Of a stretch of DNA of 64,000 nt, positions 1 to 8,523 are shown piece after piece (position 1 is the stretch's first letter; each line of letters starts with the position of its first letter). The translations under genes and the position numbers were made by a program. The notes under the pieces are model-generated. The model made no database searches. It saw only the letters and a list, made by a program, of their open reading frames with translations, and was not told where the DNA came from. The DNA comes from Skermanella pratensis (lineage in GTDB: Bacteria; Pseudomonadota; Alphaproteobacteria; Azospirillales; Azospirillaceae), in NCBI RefSeq assembly GCF_008843145.1, contig NZ_CP030265.1:2094001-2158000 (forward strand). The letters are read 5' to 3'.

Positions 1-588
1 CGAGCAGCATGACGGCATCTACTATCTTGGCACTGGTTCCGGCGTGATGATCGAGAGCACGCTGGTTTGCGGCATGACCGGCTGGAGCCACCTCCGTGCC
101 GAAGCGGCGGGGGCGGTGTTTCCGATCAGGAACGGTCCGATATACCGTGCGGCAACCATGATGTTGGCAATTTGGAACTCAGCACTCCCGTTCTGCCTGA
201 TGGCCTTTCCGGACATCACGTGGAGCTTTTGGCTCAGCAGGTGAAGGGTGCGGCGGCGGATCCGTCCATACACGAGATCGTGGTTGTCACCTACGCGGCT
301 CCCCACGCGGACGCCATAACTTTCACAGGCGACCACATCTGGGACCTGGAGCCAGAGGTAGCCTGCACGGCCGCCCTGGCCCCGATCTGGTCGGACTGCC
401 TGGATGGCGGCAAGCTGACCACGTGGTGCTTCGGCCGATGCAGCCTTCATCAGGATTTCACCGACCAGGGCGTGCGGTTCATCAGCAATCCCCGCGGCTA
501 TCCGGGCCTGAAAAGGAGCGGCCCATACACCGTGCAGGTGATCGATACGTCTACCGTGATGGATGAGGGCTTCGAGGCGTGGGCCTGA
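1..588 (+). pseudogene. Degraded calcineurin-like metallophosphoesterase, 5' end outside window
   Basis: Two reading frames must be joined to read this gene. Frame 2 from base 2 gives a piece with GIYYLGTGSG; frame 1 from about base 140 gives EIVVVTYAAPHAD and, near the end, ISNPRGYPG. These match the layout of cytoplasmic metallophosphoesterases, where VVTHHAPH and a HGHTH motif precede a conserved NPRGY end. Here the metal-binding histidines look lost: VVTYAAPH replaces VVTHHAPH, and FGRCSLH stands where the GHTH motif belongs. The gene enters from the left edge, is frameshifted and lacks ligands, so it is probably dead. The family assignment rests on motif order only. Confidence 0.45.
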
Positions 589-1093
589 GCGAAAACGGCT
601 GGTCGCCGATCCTTTCAGCCAAGGCTCGCTCATCTACTCCGCCAAGCTCTGGCCGACTGATGCCCGGAGTTTCGAACTATTGGAATTCACCGAAAACATG
701 CTCATCCGGGCGAGAGAGTATGAGGACCTGCTCCAGATGTTTGGCCAAGGCTCCATCTGGGATCCCGATGACGAGCGGGAGGTAACTTTTCGCGTCTTCT
801 CGCTGGATCAGGCAACCACCATCGCCGAACTCTACGCCGCAATCCCGCACGCGTTCGAGCGTCGACACGTGGACCTCGACTTGCCGGGGCAGGGCGGTGG
901 GGAAGTCGGACGCCCGGCGGTGCATGGACGGATCCTGACGAATAAAGAGCGGGCGAAAGCGAAGTACCGGCGGGACAAGCTGGCTGCGACAGGTGTAGGC
1001 GATGTCCGGGATCTGTCCAGAGCGGACAAGCTGACGGACGAAGAGGTGGCGATGATCGATGAGTCCTACCCGAGGGTCATCGCCACCGAGTGA
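563..1093 (+). CDS. Hypothetical protein (176 aa)
   Basis: This frame overlaps the end of the phosphoesterase remnant by 26 bases and stays open for 176 codons with plausible composition. The middle is acidic and amphipathic (ENMLIRAREYEDLL), and the C-terminal third is basic (NKERAKAKYRRDKLA) before an acidic tail. No signal peptide, membrane segment or known motif was recognised. The start is uncertain; a start further in is possible. Confidence comes from codon pattern and lack of a better competing frame. Confidence 0.5.
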   Translation: MRASRRGPERKRLVADPFSQGSLIYSAKLWPTDARSFELLEFTENMLIRAREYEDLLQMFGQGSIWDPDDEREVTFRVFSLDQATTIAELYAAIPHAFERRHVDLDLPGQGGGEVGRPAVHGRILTNKERAKAKYRRDKLAATGVGDVRDLSRADKLTDEEVAMIDESYPRVIATE

Positions 1094-1203
1094 ATGCGGC
1101 CCTTCGCATCACCGGCGGCAGCCACACGCGACCGGATGAGCGGGCAAAATTCATGCTGTTCAGGTAGTTGGCGATGACCCTACCCGGAACTACGTGTTCC
1201 ACC

Positions 1204-2007
1204 ATGGTAACCAGATCAGAGGAAGACATAGGAAACCTGAGCAAAGTCCTCGGCGTCATGCTGGCCAGCGGGCTTGCGGGCCGCAGTGGCCGCGGCCCAG
1301 CCTTTGCAGCAGCTACCCCGATGTTCCTGGGAAAAGGCAAGAAGAAGTTCAAGAAGGGCCACTACGATCAGGGCCAACCACCGGTCTCGGCGGGCGGTAT
1401 GGGCCTGACCGAGAAGGCGGGTCTCGCGGCCTTGGCATATCTCGCCTACAAAGCCTACCAGGACGGCCAGAAAGGCAAATCGATAGCGACGTCTTCCCCA
1501 AGCACCCACGCGTCTGGTTCCTCTGCCGGTCCCCTTGGGGGCGTCCTGGACAAGCTGGGACTCGGTGGGATAATCGGCGGAGTAAGCTCGGGAAAAGGGC
1601 TCGGTGGTGGTCTCGGGAACCGCTTGGCAGGCGTCTTAAAGGGCCGACCGCCCGAACCCGACCTCGGGGACGCCAAAGCCCTGCTCTTGATCCGGGCGAT
1701 GATCACGGCGGCTAATGCGGACGGCCAGATCACGCCCGATGAGCAGCAACGCATCTTATCAAGCCTTGATGCTGCCGGAGCCGGGCCGGATGACCGGCGG
1801 ATCGTCGAGCAGGAACTCCGGTCACCCAAACCGCTCGACGAGATCCTGCGGCAGGTCAACGATCCCGAGACCGCCGAACAGGTCTATCTGGCCTCGGAAC
1901 TGGCTGTGCAGGGCGGAACGGAGACGGACCGTCAGTACTTGTCCTATCTCGTCAGTCGCCTGAAACTCTCGCCTGAGCAGCGGCGGCAACTCGACTCTGT
2001 TGTGTAA
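1204..2007 (+). CDS. DUF533 / TerB-like family protein
   Basis: The 267-residue protein has a Gly/Ser-rich middle and a C-terminal helical domain beginning about residue 160 with LLIRAMITAANADGQITPDE. That domain is typical of DUF533 (YebE-like) proteins, whose fold is related to TerB: an AANADG calcium-loop-like motif followed by helices. The N-terminal part (KVLGVMLASGLAGRSGRG) resembles the family's weakly hydrophobic start, which suggests membrane association. The ATG at 1204 was chosen because upstream codons look non-coding. The family has no firm biochemical role; members are envelope or stress-associated. Full-length for the family. Confidence 0.82.
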   Translation: MVTRSEEDIGNLSKVLGVMLASGLAGRSGRGPAFAAATPMFLGKGKKKFKKGHYDQGQPPVSAGGMGLTEKAGLAALAYLAYKAYQDGQKGKSIATSSPSTHASGSSAGPLGGVLDKLGLGGIIGGVSSGKGLGGGLGNRLAGVLKGRPPEPDLGDAKALLLIRAMITAANADGQITPDEQQRILSSLDAAGAGPDDRRIVEQELRSPKPLDEILRQVNDPETAEQVYLASELAVQGGTETDRQYLSYLVSRLKLSPEQRRQLDSVV

Positions 2008-2122
2008 GATTCGGGGGGAATTCACTGCCGCTTGTCCCGCCAGGGTGCAAACGGGTCTTGGCTCACCGTGAGAGTGTCACCACAATGTCCCGTGTATGAT
2101 ATTCCGACGGGGCATGACTGCC

Positions 2123-2374
2123 TCACACCCGTTTGAGGAACGGCAGGGTCTGACGGTCTTGATGGGAAGCTGAAGCCAGGGGCGGCAGGACTTCAATGGA
2201 CGGGCGGAAGTCCGGCGTGCATAACTGGAGGATTGCCAACCAGTTGCCGATGCACTCCTGTTGGTGCCGATGTGCATCCCGAGCCCAGTCATGACCCAAG
2301 TTCATGGCATATCTGTTGGCAGAATACAGCCATAGATCGAGGAACGGAGGCATTGCAGCAGGGGAGTCGGACAT
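2123..2374 (-). CDS. Small hypothetical protein (83 aa)
   Basis: This minus-strand frame encodes 83 residues beginning MSDSPAAMPPFLDLWLYS. The spacing of aromatic and charged residues (ANRYAMNLGHDWARDAHRHQ) suggests one amphipathic helix, somewhat like phasin-type proteins, but there is no motif to support a family. It stands alone between the DUF533 gene and the Cache gene, and no strong ribosome site is visible. Confidence 0.45.
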   Translation of the reverse strand: MSDSPAAMPPFLDLWLYSANRYAMNLGHDWARDAHRHQQECIGNWLAILQLCTPDFRPSIEVLPPLASASHQDRQTLPFLKRV

Positions 2375-2493
2375 CGGATCACCAGTTTGAGGCTGTTGGA
2401 ACTTGAAGTGCCGCAGATGCCCAAACAGTCCGATCTATCACTTGTTGCTAATGCCTCGACTTCGTCGGACATAGGCCAGGCGGCTGATTTCTG

Positions 2494-2988
2494 TCATTGT
2501 CCACTTGCCGTCTCAAGATCCGTGGTCGTGAACTTGTTGTCGTAGATACCGGCTCCCACCGTGAATGGCGTGTCCGGGACGGGCTCGATGTAGGTCAGCT
2601 TGCGGGCCGGCTGCTTCTGGCCTGCCCTGGGCCAATGGTACTCGACCCAATAACCCTCGGTTGTGCCGCTCGGGCAGAACAACGGGCCGATCACCTTGCC
2701 GGTGGGATCCTTGAGGTCGGACAGTGGCATGCCAACGAAGCCGAACAGCGGGTTTGCCGCCACCTTCTTGCGTTCGCAGTCGATCACGAAGACATAAGTA
2801 TCGGCCCATACGTAATCGGATCGCCGTTCCTTGAAGGTCGCGAGGCCGGCCTCTCCCTTCTGGCTCAGGTAACCGACAGCTTGCCGGACCTTCTGCACCA
2901 CCTGCTGCGGCGTCGCCTTCTCCTGGCCCGAGACGGTACCGCTGGCAAGGATCAAGGCCATAGCAACAACGAACATCCCGCTCCGCAT
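2494..2988 (-). CDS. Secreted single Cache-domain protein
   Basis: A 164-residue protein with a cleavable signal peptide (hydrophobic MFVVAMALILASGTVSG) and one Cache_2/sCache-type domain. The family pattern is visible: YVWADTYVFVIDCERKKVAANP, then PTGKVIGPLF, YWVEYHWPR and a C-terminal KLTYIEPVP..FTVGAGIY. Free-standing Cache proteins act in the periplasm as small-ligand binders. Start chosen at 2988 because AGGAGG lies just upstream; the longer frame adds an unlikely leader. It has no membrane anchor or signalling domain of its own, so a partner kinase or transporter is implied but not identified; the kinase cluster starts about 1.5 kb away. Confidence 0.85.
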   Translation of the reverse strand: MRSGMFVVAMALILASGTVSGQEKATPQQVVQKVRQAVGYLSQKGEAGLATFKERRSDYVWADTYVFVIDCERKKVAANPLFGFVGMPLSDLKDPTGKVIGPLFCPSGTTEGYWVEYHWPRAGQKQPARKLTYIEPVPDTPFTVGAGIYDNKFTTTDLETASGQ

Positions 2989-3041
2989 GACGGCCTCCTG
3001 GTTGCCTCGTATCACACTCGGCACAACTGGACTGTCGGCTG

Positions 3042-3392
3042 TCACACCGCCGGAGGCGTGAAGATCATCAGCCCGTTACTGGTCTGGGCAAGCCGCTTGA
3101 TCCGCTCGGCGACGGCCCTGATCCAGAATGGATCACGGCTCTGATGAGCGGTTTCCCAGGCATCGATCATGTCGGCGATGCGGCTCGCCCAGTACGCCTC
3201 GTCTCCGGTCAGAGTTACCAGGACGGCTCTGGCATGGCTCCACGGCGGCTTGATGTCGCAACTGCGAAGCTGGATCGGACATTCTCCCACGATGTAGATA
3301 ATTTCCAGACTCGTGGGACGGAGAGATGATGCTTCGTCAACGGGTGGAAATCCCACCATAGGCAAGGATAGATGCGTCATTGGATTTTCCAT
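3042..3392 (-). CDS. Hypothetical protein, paralogue of the 12.4 kb gene
   Basis: A 116-residue protein with a conserved-looking second half: DEAYWASRIADMIDAWETA, then FWIRAVAERIKRL, SNGLMIF and a Pro-rich end. The gene at 12390-12794 has the same order (W..GIR.LASEWL, SWMARVATRIQR, RSNGL, VVRPP), so the two look paralogous despite low identity. No known domain recognised. It ends just upstream of the Cache gene on the same strand, so the two may be co-transcribed. The start may be 3392 or 3380. Confidence 0.65.
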   Translation of the reverse strand: MENPMTHLSLPMVGFPPVDEASSLRPTSLEIIYIVGECPIQLRSCDIKPPWSHARAVLVTLTGDEAYWASRIADMIDAWETAHQSRDPFWIRAVAERIKRLAQTSNGLMIFTPPAV

Positions 3393-3642
3393 GTCACAAA
3401 CCAGGGGTGGCTATGTCGCAGAAGGATCAAGGTGATCTTCGGTAGACTGCCGTAGAGTACTGACTCGGGGGTCGAGTTTTAAATGGCTATCTATCCTATA
3501 ACCAAGCAGTATTTGCGATCCAGTTGGCACGGCAAGAAAAGTTCAGTCAGGACTAAGCAGCATTCTTCGCCGACGGAACAAGCGTGTCACCAACAGCCGA
3601 AGTCACCCGGCGTTTTCCAGACGGCGTGGTACCGCTTCGAAC

Positions 3643-3999
3643 CTATGGACTCAGGAACACTGCGGCATTGTACGCTGTCGCAACCGGTCCCTCAGGTAGT
3701 TCATCTCTCTTGTCGTGCTGATCGATCTCATCCCCCTGATCGTCATCGTCGGCCCACTCTACCGGGGTCGCCACTGGGCGAGCCGGTAGGCTGCCGGTAG
3801 CCTCCAGGCGGGATCTCCAGGCCGGGTTTAGAGGAAGGGGCCGCCGAACAGTGCCTACATCAGCGTAATGGAACGGCAGAGGTTCAGCCTCCATGCCGCC
3901 GGCCGAAGGAGGGCTGCCAAGCAGTGAGAGCCCGCCCAATGCCGTAGCCCCGGTCATCACGGCCACGATCCACGCTGCCAGAACTTCACTCGGGATCAT
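3643..3999 (-). CDS. Hypothetical single-pass or secreted protein
   Basis: A 118-residue frame starting MIPSEVLAAWIVAVMTGATA. The first 30 residues form one hydrophobic segment that could be a signal anchor. The rest is polar and Pro-rich with an acidic patch (EWADDDDQGDEIDQ). The start at 3999 is supported by an AAGGAGGC ribosome site. No family recognised. The gap to the next gene upstream in the window is about 250 bases with nothing convincing. Confidence 0.6.
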   Translation of the reverse strand: MIPSEVLAAWIVAVMTGATALGGLSLLGSPPSAGGMEAEPLPFHYADVGTVRRPLPLNPAWRSRLEATGSLPARPVATPVEWADDDDQGDEIDQHDKRDELPEGPVATAYNAAVFLSP

Positions 4000-4267
4000 C
4001 TTGCTGCCTCCTTGTGCAGCGTTCCCGTCACGTCACCAGGACGCGTCTGCTTCCATCTGTTTCAGACGAAACGATAGATGCTTTGGCAACTGGCGGTGGA
4101 AGGATCATCGCACCAACGGAGGGCGTGTGCAAGTTTGTGCTTGGGTTTGTGCCTCTCTCAGGAGAGTATATCCCCATTGACCTTAGAGACACCAAACACT
4201 CCGGTTTGGCGTGCCCGTTGTCTGGTGCGGTTCTGGACAACAGGATGATCGTTGAGGTGGTCAGAAC

Positions 4268-4463
4268 CTACTGCCCGTTACGCCGAACCGACCGCAGAAG
4301 GGCGGTGAGGATCCCCGCCAGGATGCCGCTTCCGCCAGGGTCGTTCAATCCACAGGTGGTCGCCCTCGCGGGGCAGAATCAGGTGATCCGCAGGTGTTCC
4401 GGCCGGCCCAGCAACTTCGACCGTGATCGTCTGGCCGTGGGTCAGCGTATTGAGCAGACGCAC
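4268..4463 (-). pseudogene. Frameshifted small gene remnant
   Basis: Two minus-strand frames look coding in turn. The first gives LLNTLTHGQTITVEVAGP and LPREGDHLWIERPW. The second, one frame over from about 4345, gives GGSGILAGILTALLRSV, which is hydrophobic and ends at a stop at 4268. Neither continues naturally alone, so a single-base shift near 4345 probably joins them. No family is recognised, and the start (GTG at 4463) lacks a good ribosome site. The rest of 4000-4527 shows nothing else convincing. Confidence 0.33.
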
Positions 4464-4527
4464 GGGGTGGCTGCGGTCTCAGTGGCGGCGACTTCGAGAC
4501 TTACGTCCTAAACGAAAGGTTTGCCAG

Positions 4528-5724
4528 ATGTTTCGCTCACCGGATCCTTCGGAAGACCGCCTGCGTGCATGGTCCGAGCAGCAGGCCGCACTCGCCGAGT
4601 TTGGACTGGTCGCTCTCCGGGGCGAGGATCTCGATGCCATCCTTCAGCGGGCCTGCGAATTGATTGCCCGCGGCTTCAGGGCTCCCATCGCCAAGGTGCT
4701 CGAGGCTCTACCGGGAAATGACGAGTTGCTGCTGCGAGCCGCCGTCGGCGTGCCGCCCGAGGTTGCGACCACAGGCAAGACCATCGTCCCTGGAGGTCAC
4801 GGCTCCGCTGCCGGCTATACCATGCTGGCTGACGAGCCTGTGATCTCACACGTCCCGACAGAGACGCGGTTCGAGCCGTCGGAGGTGGTGCGGCAAACGA
4901 GCGTGGTCGTCTCGCTGAACGTCCTGATCCTCTGCAAAGACCGGGCGTATGGAACCTTGGAGGTGGACTGCCAGGATGAGCGGGAGTTCACCCCAACCGG
5001 GATCAACTTTCTCCAGACCTACGCCAACCTGCTGGGTGCGGCCATAGACCGGCACAGGGCTTACTACCAGCTTGCCGCGGCGGCGGCGGAGCGGGCCGTT
5101 CTTCTTCGTGAACTACAGCACCGGGCTCAGAACGACATGGCCGTCGTGACGTCCTTCCTGAGGATGGAAGCCCGCAGGGCGAAACGCAGCGAGACCAGAC
5201 AGCGGCTGGAAAGCGTCGGACAACGTGTAGAGTCCCTCGCCCTTATCTATGGCCGCCTTTACCAGAGCGGGGCCACGCACGCGGTGGACCTCGCCGGCTA
5301 CCTCGCTGAACTCGTCAAGCAGCGGTTCCTCATGCACGGCCACGAGCCCGATGACGATAGCCCCATCAGATTGCATCTCCATCTGGTCCCCGTGGAGGTC
5401 AGTCATGACCGGGCCGTCGCGGTGGGTCTCATTGTCAACGAATTGGTGACGAACAGCCTCAAGTACGCTTTCCCGCTTCGACGCGGAACGGTCACAGTGT
5501 CGCTGGAGAGAACCGAGCCGGGCAAAGCTTGTCTCATCGTGGCAGACGACGGCATTGGCATGCCGGCCGAACAGTTTCGGGGACATGGGACCGGGCTGGA
5601 GTTGATCCCCCTGCTGACCAAGATGGCCGGTGGGGAGTTCCGGAGGGAGGAGCGGGACACGGGTACTGCGGGAATTTTGACCCTGACTGTTCCAGATTGT
5701 CTCATAGGATCCGGCGACCCATGA
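4528..5724 (+). CDS. GAF-domain sensor histidine kinase, HisKA_2 type
   Basis: A 398-residue soluble kinase. A GAF sensor domain spans about residues 20-180 (AAVGVPPEVATTG, then YGTLEVDCQDEREFTP). The HisKA_2 phosphoacceptor lies near residue 197 in LLRELQHRAQNDMAVV. The HATPase domain follows: N box NELVTNSLKYAF near 303, intact G1 box DDGIGMP, and GHGTGLELI. No membrane segment, so it senses a cytoplasmic signal. The ATG at 4528 follows AAAGG. It is the first of two tandem plus-strand kinases of the same layout. HisKA_2 kinases in alphaproteobacteria often feed general-stress or receiver-only pathways; the partner is not shown by sequence. Confidence 0.93.
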   Translation: MFRSPDPSEDRLRAWSEQQAALAEFGLVALRGEDLDAILQRACELIARGFRAPIAKVLEALPGNDELLLRAAVGVPPEVATTGKTIVPGGHGSAAGYTMLADEPVISHVPTETRFEPSEVVRQTSVVVSLNVLILCKDRAYGTLEVDCQDEREFTPTGINFLQTYANLLGAAIDRHRAYYQLAAAAAERAVLLRELQHRAQNDMAVVTSFLRMEARRAKRSETRQRLESVGQRVESLALIYGRLYQSGATHAVDLAGYLAELVKQRFLMHGHEPDDDSPIRLHLHLVPVEVSHDRAVAVGLIVNELVTNSLKYAFPLRRGTVTVSLERTEPGKACLIVADDGIGMPAEQFRGHGTGLELIPLLTKMAGGEFRREERDTGTAGILTLTVPDCLIGSGDP

Positions 5725-5887
5725 GGATGAGGTTAGGGCGGTGCTGCTGAAGGTCGGGGGAGCATGTGCCCCGATCCCGGAACCAGCCGGAGGTTACTGC
5801 CGGGGATCTGTTCTTGGAGCCACCGGACCACCCGACCGCGAGCCGGGCGAAAGTCTTACGCAGCAGATCAGCCTGCCGGGCCGCCGT

Positions 5888-6072
5888 CTACATCAACCTC
5901 TGAGGCCCGCCGTTGTCCCAGTTCTGGAGGGGCACAGCGATGACGTAGCGGGTCGTGGCATCGTCGAAAGGTGCGACTTTTAAGCACTGGCAGTCGTGCC
6001 GGGATGGGGCCAGACTTGGACCACATCACAGAGGCCCAGGTGATCCATCCGAAGGACCTTATAGGCAATGCC
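5888..6072 (-). pseudogene. Short frameshifted gene fragment between kinases
   Basis: On the minus strand one frame gives YKVLRMDHLGLCDVVQVWPH and stops; the next frame gives LKVAPFDDATTRYVIAVPLQ and NWDNGGPQRLM before a stop at 5888. Each part reads like protein and they join if one T or A is missing near 5988. No start codon with a ribosome site is visible, and the 5' end runs into the start of the downstream kinase, so this is probably a truncated leftover. Family unknown. The rest of 5725-6067 contains nothing else supportable. Confidence 0.33.
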
Positions 6073-7216
6073 ATCGACATCAGACCCAGAACGCCTGGAG
6101 GAGGCTCTACGTCGCAGCGTTCAGCGACAGCGAGCGACTGCCCGGTTCGGAACCCGTGCCCTCGCGGCACGTGACCTGAACACCCTGCTCGAGCACGCGG
6201 TCGAGGAAGCGGCTATGGCTCTGGAGGTCGAGTACGTCAAGATCCTGGAATACCGTCCTGCTACTGACGACCTCCTGGTACGGGCGGGGGTTGGATGGAA
6301 ACAGGGCACGGTCGGCCATGAGACGTTTCCGGCTCACTTGAGGTCTCCACCCGGTCGAGCCTATCTGACCAGGGAGCCAATCCGCATTCATGATATCCGA
6401 CTGACCGGGGAATTTGACTATTCAGACCTTCTTCGAGACCATGGCGTGACTTCCCTGGTCAATGTTCCGATTGCCTGGGAGGGTTGTACCTACGGGGTGC
6501 TGGAGATCGACAGCCGGAGTTACACCGACTTCCAGGATGATACCATCCACTTTCTCCACGGCTTCGCCCAGCTACTGGCCGTGGCGATTCAGCGGAAGCA
6601 GCAGGAGCAGGAGCAGGAGCAGGAGCGGGAAGTCCTGTTCCGCGAGCTTCAGCACCGGATCAAGAATAGCCTCCAGATGGTGAGTGCTCTATTGCGACTA
6701 GAACAGCGAAAGGGCGATCCAAGCGGCTTCGATCGGGCCAATGAGGCGGTCCAGGCGATTTCCCTGGCTTACGATCAACTTCAGGGAAGTTGGGAAATCA
6801 GGCAGGTCAGTTTGGAGGAATATCTCGGTAAGCTGTGCAGCCGGATCATATCAAGCCTGATCGGGTCGCGGCCGGTTCAGGTGGAGAGTAAAATCGATCC
6901 GGTACGGGTTGATTTCGACAAGGCAGTGGTCCTCGGCCTCATTGCCAACGAGTTGGTGACCAACTCGGTTAGACAAGCTTTCGGAGAGCAGGAGGCCGGC
7001 GTCATCAGGGTTACCCTCCAAGTCAAGGGCGGTGAAGGATTTCTAGCCGTCGAGGATGACGGTCAAAGGGCTTCAGCAGGAGATCGGACGAAGCCGGGAG
7101 TGGTATCCCGCTTGTTACCGGCCATGGCTCGCCAGCTTGAAGGTGTCCTGAAATTCGACACAGAGCACCGGCCCGGAACGCGACACATTCTGCGGTTCCC
7201 GCTCTCCAGGCAATAG
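6068..7216 (+). CDS. GAF-domain HisKA_2 histidine kinase with degenerate G1 box
   Basis: A 382-residue protein with the same layout as its upstream neighbour. GAF domain about residues 20-170 (VLEIDSRSYTDFQDDTIHFL), a short Gln/Glu linker (QQEQEQEQE), HisKA_2 motif LFRELQHRIKNSLQMV with the His near 195, and an HATPase domain with N box NELVTNSVRQAF near 294. The G1 box reads EDDGQRASAG rather than the usual DDGxG, so nucleotide binding may be weak. No membrane segment. It probably arose by duplication of the 4528 kinase. The ATG start at 6068 gives an N-terminus similar in length to the paralogue. Confidence 0.9.
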   Translation: MPSTSDPERLEEALRRSVQRQRATARFGTRALAARDLNTLLEHAVEEAAMALEVEYVKILEYRPATDDLLVRAGVGWKQGTVGHETFPAHLRSPPGRAYLTREPIRIHDIRLTGEFDYSDLLRDHGVTSLVNVPIAWEGCTYGVLEIDSRSYTDFQDDTIHFLHGFAQLLAVAIQRKQQEQEQEQEREVLFRELQHRIKNSLQMVSALLRLEQRKGDPSGFDRANEAVQAISLAYDQLQGSWEIRQVSLEEYLGKLCSRIISSLIGSRPVQVESKIDPVRVDFDKAVVLGLIANELVTNSVRQAFGEQEAGVIRVTLQVKGGEGFLAVEDDGQRASAGDRTKPGVVSRLLPAMARQLEGVLKFDTEHRPGTRHILRFPLSRQ

Positions 7217-7249
7217 CCCCGAGTGGCTTGGCTTCATCACCGACGATTA

Positions 7250-7381
7250 TCAATCAGGCCAGACAATCCCGTAGAGCTTGCCGTTGCCGATGTACAAGCA
7301 GCATGGGGAACCCGTCAGGCTGAACACCTGAGCAATTCCACCCGCAACCAGCTTTGGCGTTGACCGCCTGACCAGCACCAC
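7250..7381 (-). CDS. Possible 43-aa protein
   Basis: A short minus-strand frame starting at GTG 7381 encodes VVLVRRSTPKLVAGGIAQVF and ends SPCCLYIGNGKLYGIVWPD. The composition looks protein-like and alternating hydrophobic residues suggest beta strands. It is bounded upstream by an in-frame stop, and no good ribosome site precedes the GTG, so it may be the tail of a lost gene. It lies between a plus-strand kinase and a minus-strand response regulator. Confidence 0.3.
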   Translation of the reverse strand: MVLVRRSTPKLVAGGIAQVFSLTGSPCCLYIGNGKLYGIVWPD

Positions 7382-7418
7382 AGGAGGTAGGGCTGATCAG
7401 GTCTCCTGAATGACATTG

Positions 7419-7850
7419 TCAAGCCACTGGTTCTACGGGGGCAGTATCACGTTGATAAAGCTCGAGGTTCCGTGGCAGCGGCATGGTCGGCTCGAGCCCG
7501 TTCATCACCTGCTCGACGACTAGGATAGCTCGCACAATGCTCCGATGGTTGTATGGCTTTCTCAGGCAGCCAAGAGCAGCACGGCATGTACCTGCCGAAT
7601 GCTCCGCATAGCTCGTGGCGAACAGTGAGGGAATGCCCCAGCGGGTATAAATTGCTTCGGCCGCCTCCACTCCGTTGCCCTTGGCGAGACGGATGTCCGT
7701 CAGCACCAGATCGGGGCGATAGCGGTCAGCCAGAGTGACCGCTTCCGCGTCGGTCATTGCGAGACCAACCACAGTGTGCCCGGCTCTCTCGAGATCAGCC
7801 TGGGTGCTCAGGGCAATAATAGGCTCATCTTCGACTATGAGAATACGCAT
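7419..7850 (-). CDS. Single-domain response regulator
   Basis: A 143-residue receiver protein. It begins MRILIVEDEPIIAL (acidic pocket EDE), has the phosphoacceptor Asp in LVLTDIRL, a Thr/Ser switch in FATSYAEH and the conserved Lys in CLRKPY. After the receiver there are only about 30 residues and no output domain. The start at 7850 was chosen because the receiver fold begins there; the longer frame adds unrelated sequence. It is similar to the receiver at 14954-15412. It lies tail-to-tail with the 6068 kinase, a plausible partner. Confidence 0.9.
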   Translation of the reverse strand: MRILIVEDEPIIALSTQADLERAGHTVVGLAMTDAEAVTLADRYRPDLVLTDIRLAKGNGVEAAEAIYTRWGIPSLFATSYAEHSAGTCRAALGCLRKPYNHRSIVRAILVVEQVMNGLEPTMPLPRNLELYQRDTAPVEPVA

Positions 7851-8151
7851 GACATAGGGACCAATCCGGCTTGCCAACACGGTTCTGCGAGATGTAACAA
7901 TTGCGGTCAGAACAGGACAGGATCGAACCGGTTCCCATATCTTCGGGCCTTTTTTGGCAATGCACAAACGGACGATCCATCATATGTCATTGGGACAGTT
8001 CCATCGCTGGATGAAGAGAGAAGGAGTTGCTGGATGCTGTCCTTGTCTGCCGTTATGCGGTTGCTCACGAGATCATGTTCAACATGATAGCCGAGGCCAC
8101 AGGAGGTCTGCCGCGGCGTCCCGCGTGCCCTGATCAGGTTCAGGAGCGGCT

Positions 8152-8523
8152 CTACCCCGGCAGGGCTTCGAGTGCTCCAATCAGGTGCTGGGGCAGGATC
8201 GGCTTCACCAGCACCCCATCCGGGGCCGCTGCCTCGATCCGCAGCCGTGTCGCGGCCTCGTTTGATCCGGTCAAAAAGATGATTTGGCAGGAGTACTTCT
8301 GGCGAATGCTCTGGGCCGCCTCCACGCCATCCAGATCGCCCTTCAGGCGGACATCCATCAGGATGAGCTTGGGGCGGTACCGAACAGCCATGTCAATGGC
8401 CGCCATCCCGGTCTTGGCGGTATGGAGGTGTCGGTAACCCTGGTCTTCCAAGGTCATTTGCAGTCCGAGGCGAACGAGATTGTCGTCATCCACGATCAGA
8501 ATGGGGTCATCGCGTGTCAGCAT
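8152..8523 (-). CDS. Single-domain response regulator coupled to the upstream kinase
   Basis: A 123-residue receiver: ILIVDDDNLVRLG, phosphoacceptor Asp in LILMDVRL, Thr in IIFLTGSN and Lys in VLVKPILP. No output domain. Its ATG at 8523 overlaps the stop codon of the kinase at 8517-10097 in the string ATGCTGA, so the two are translationally coupled and most likely partners. It is highly similar to the receiver at 10402-10776, including the C-terminal ILPQHLIGALEALP. Confidence 0.93.
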   Translation of the reverse strand: MLTRDDPILIVDDDNLVRLGLQMTLEDQGYRHLHTAKTGMAAIDMAVRYRPKLILMDVRLKGDLDGVEAAQSIRQKYSCQIIFLTGSNEAATRLRIEAAAPDGVLVKPILPQHLIGALEALPG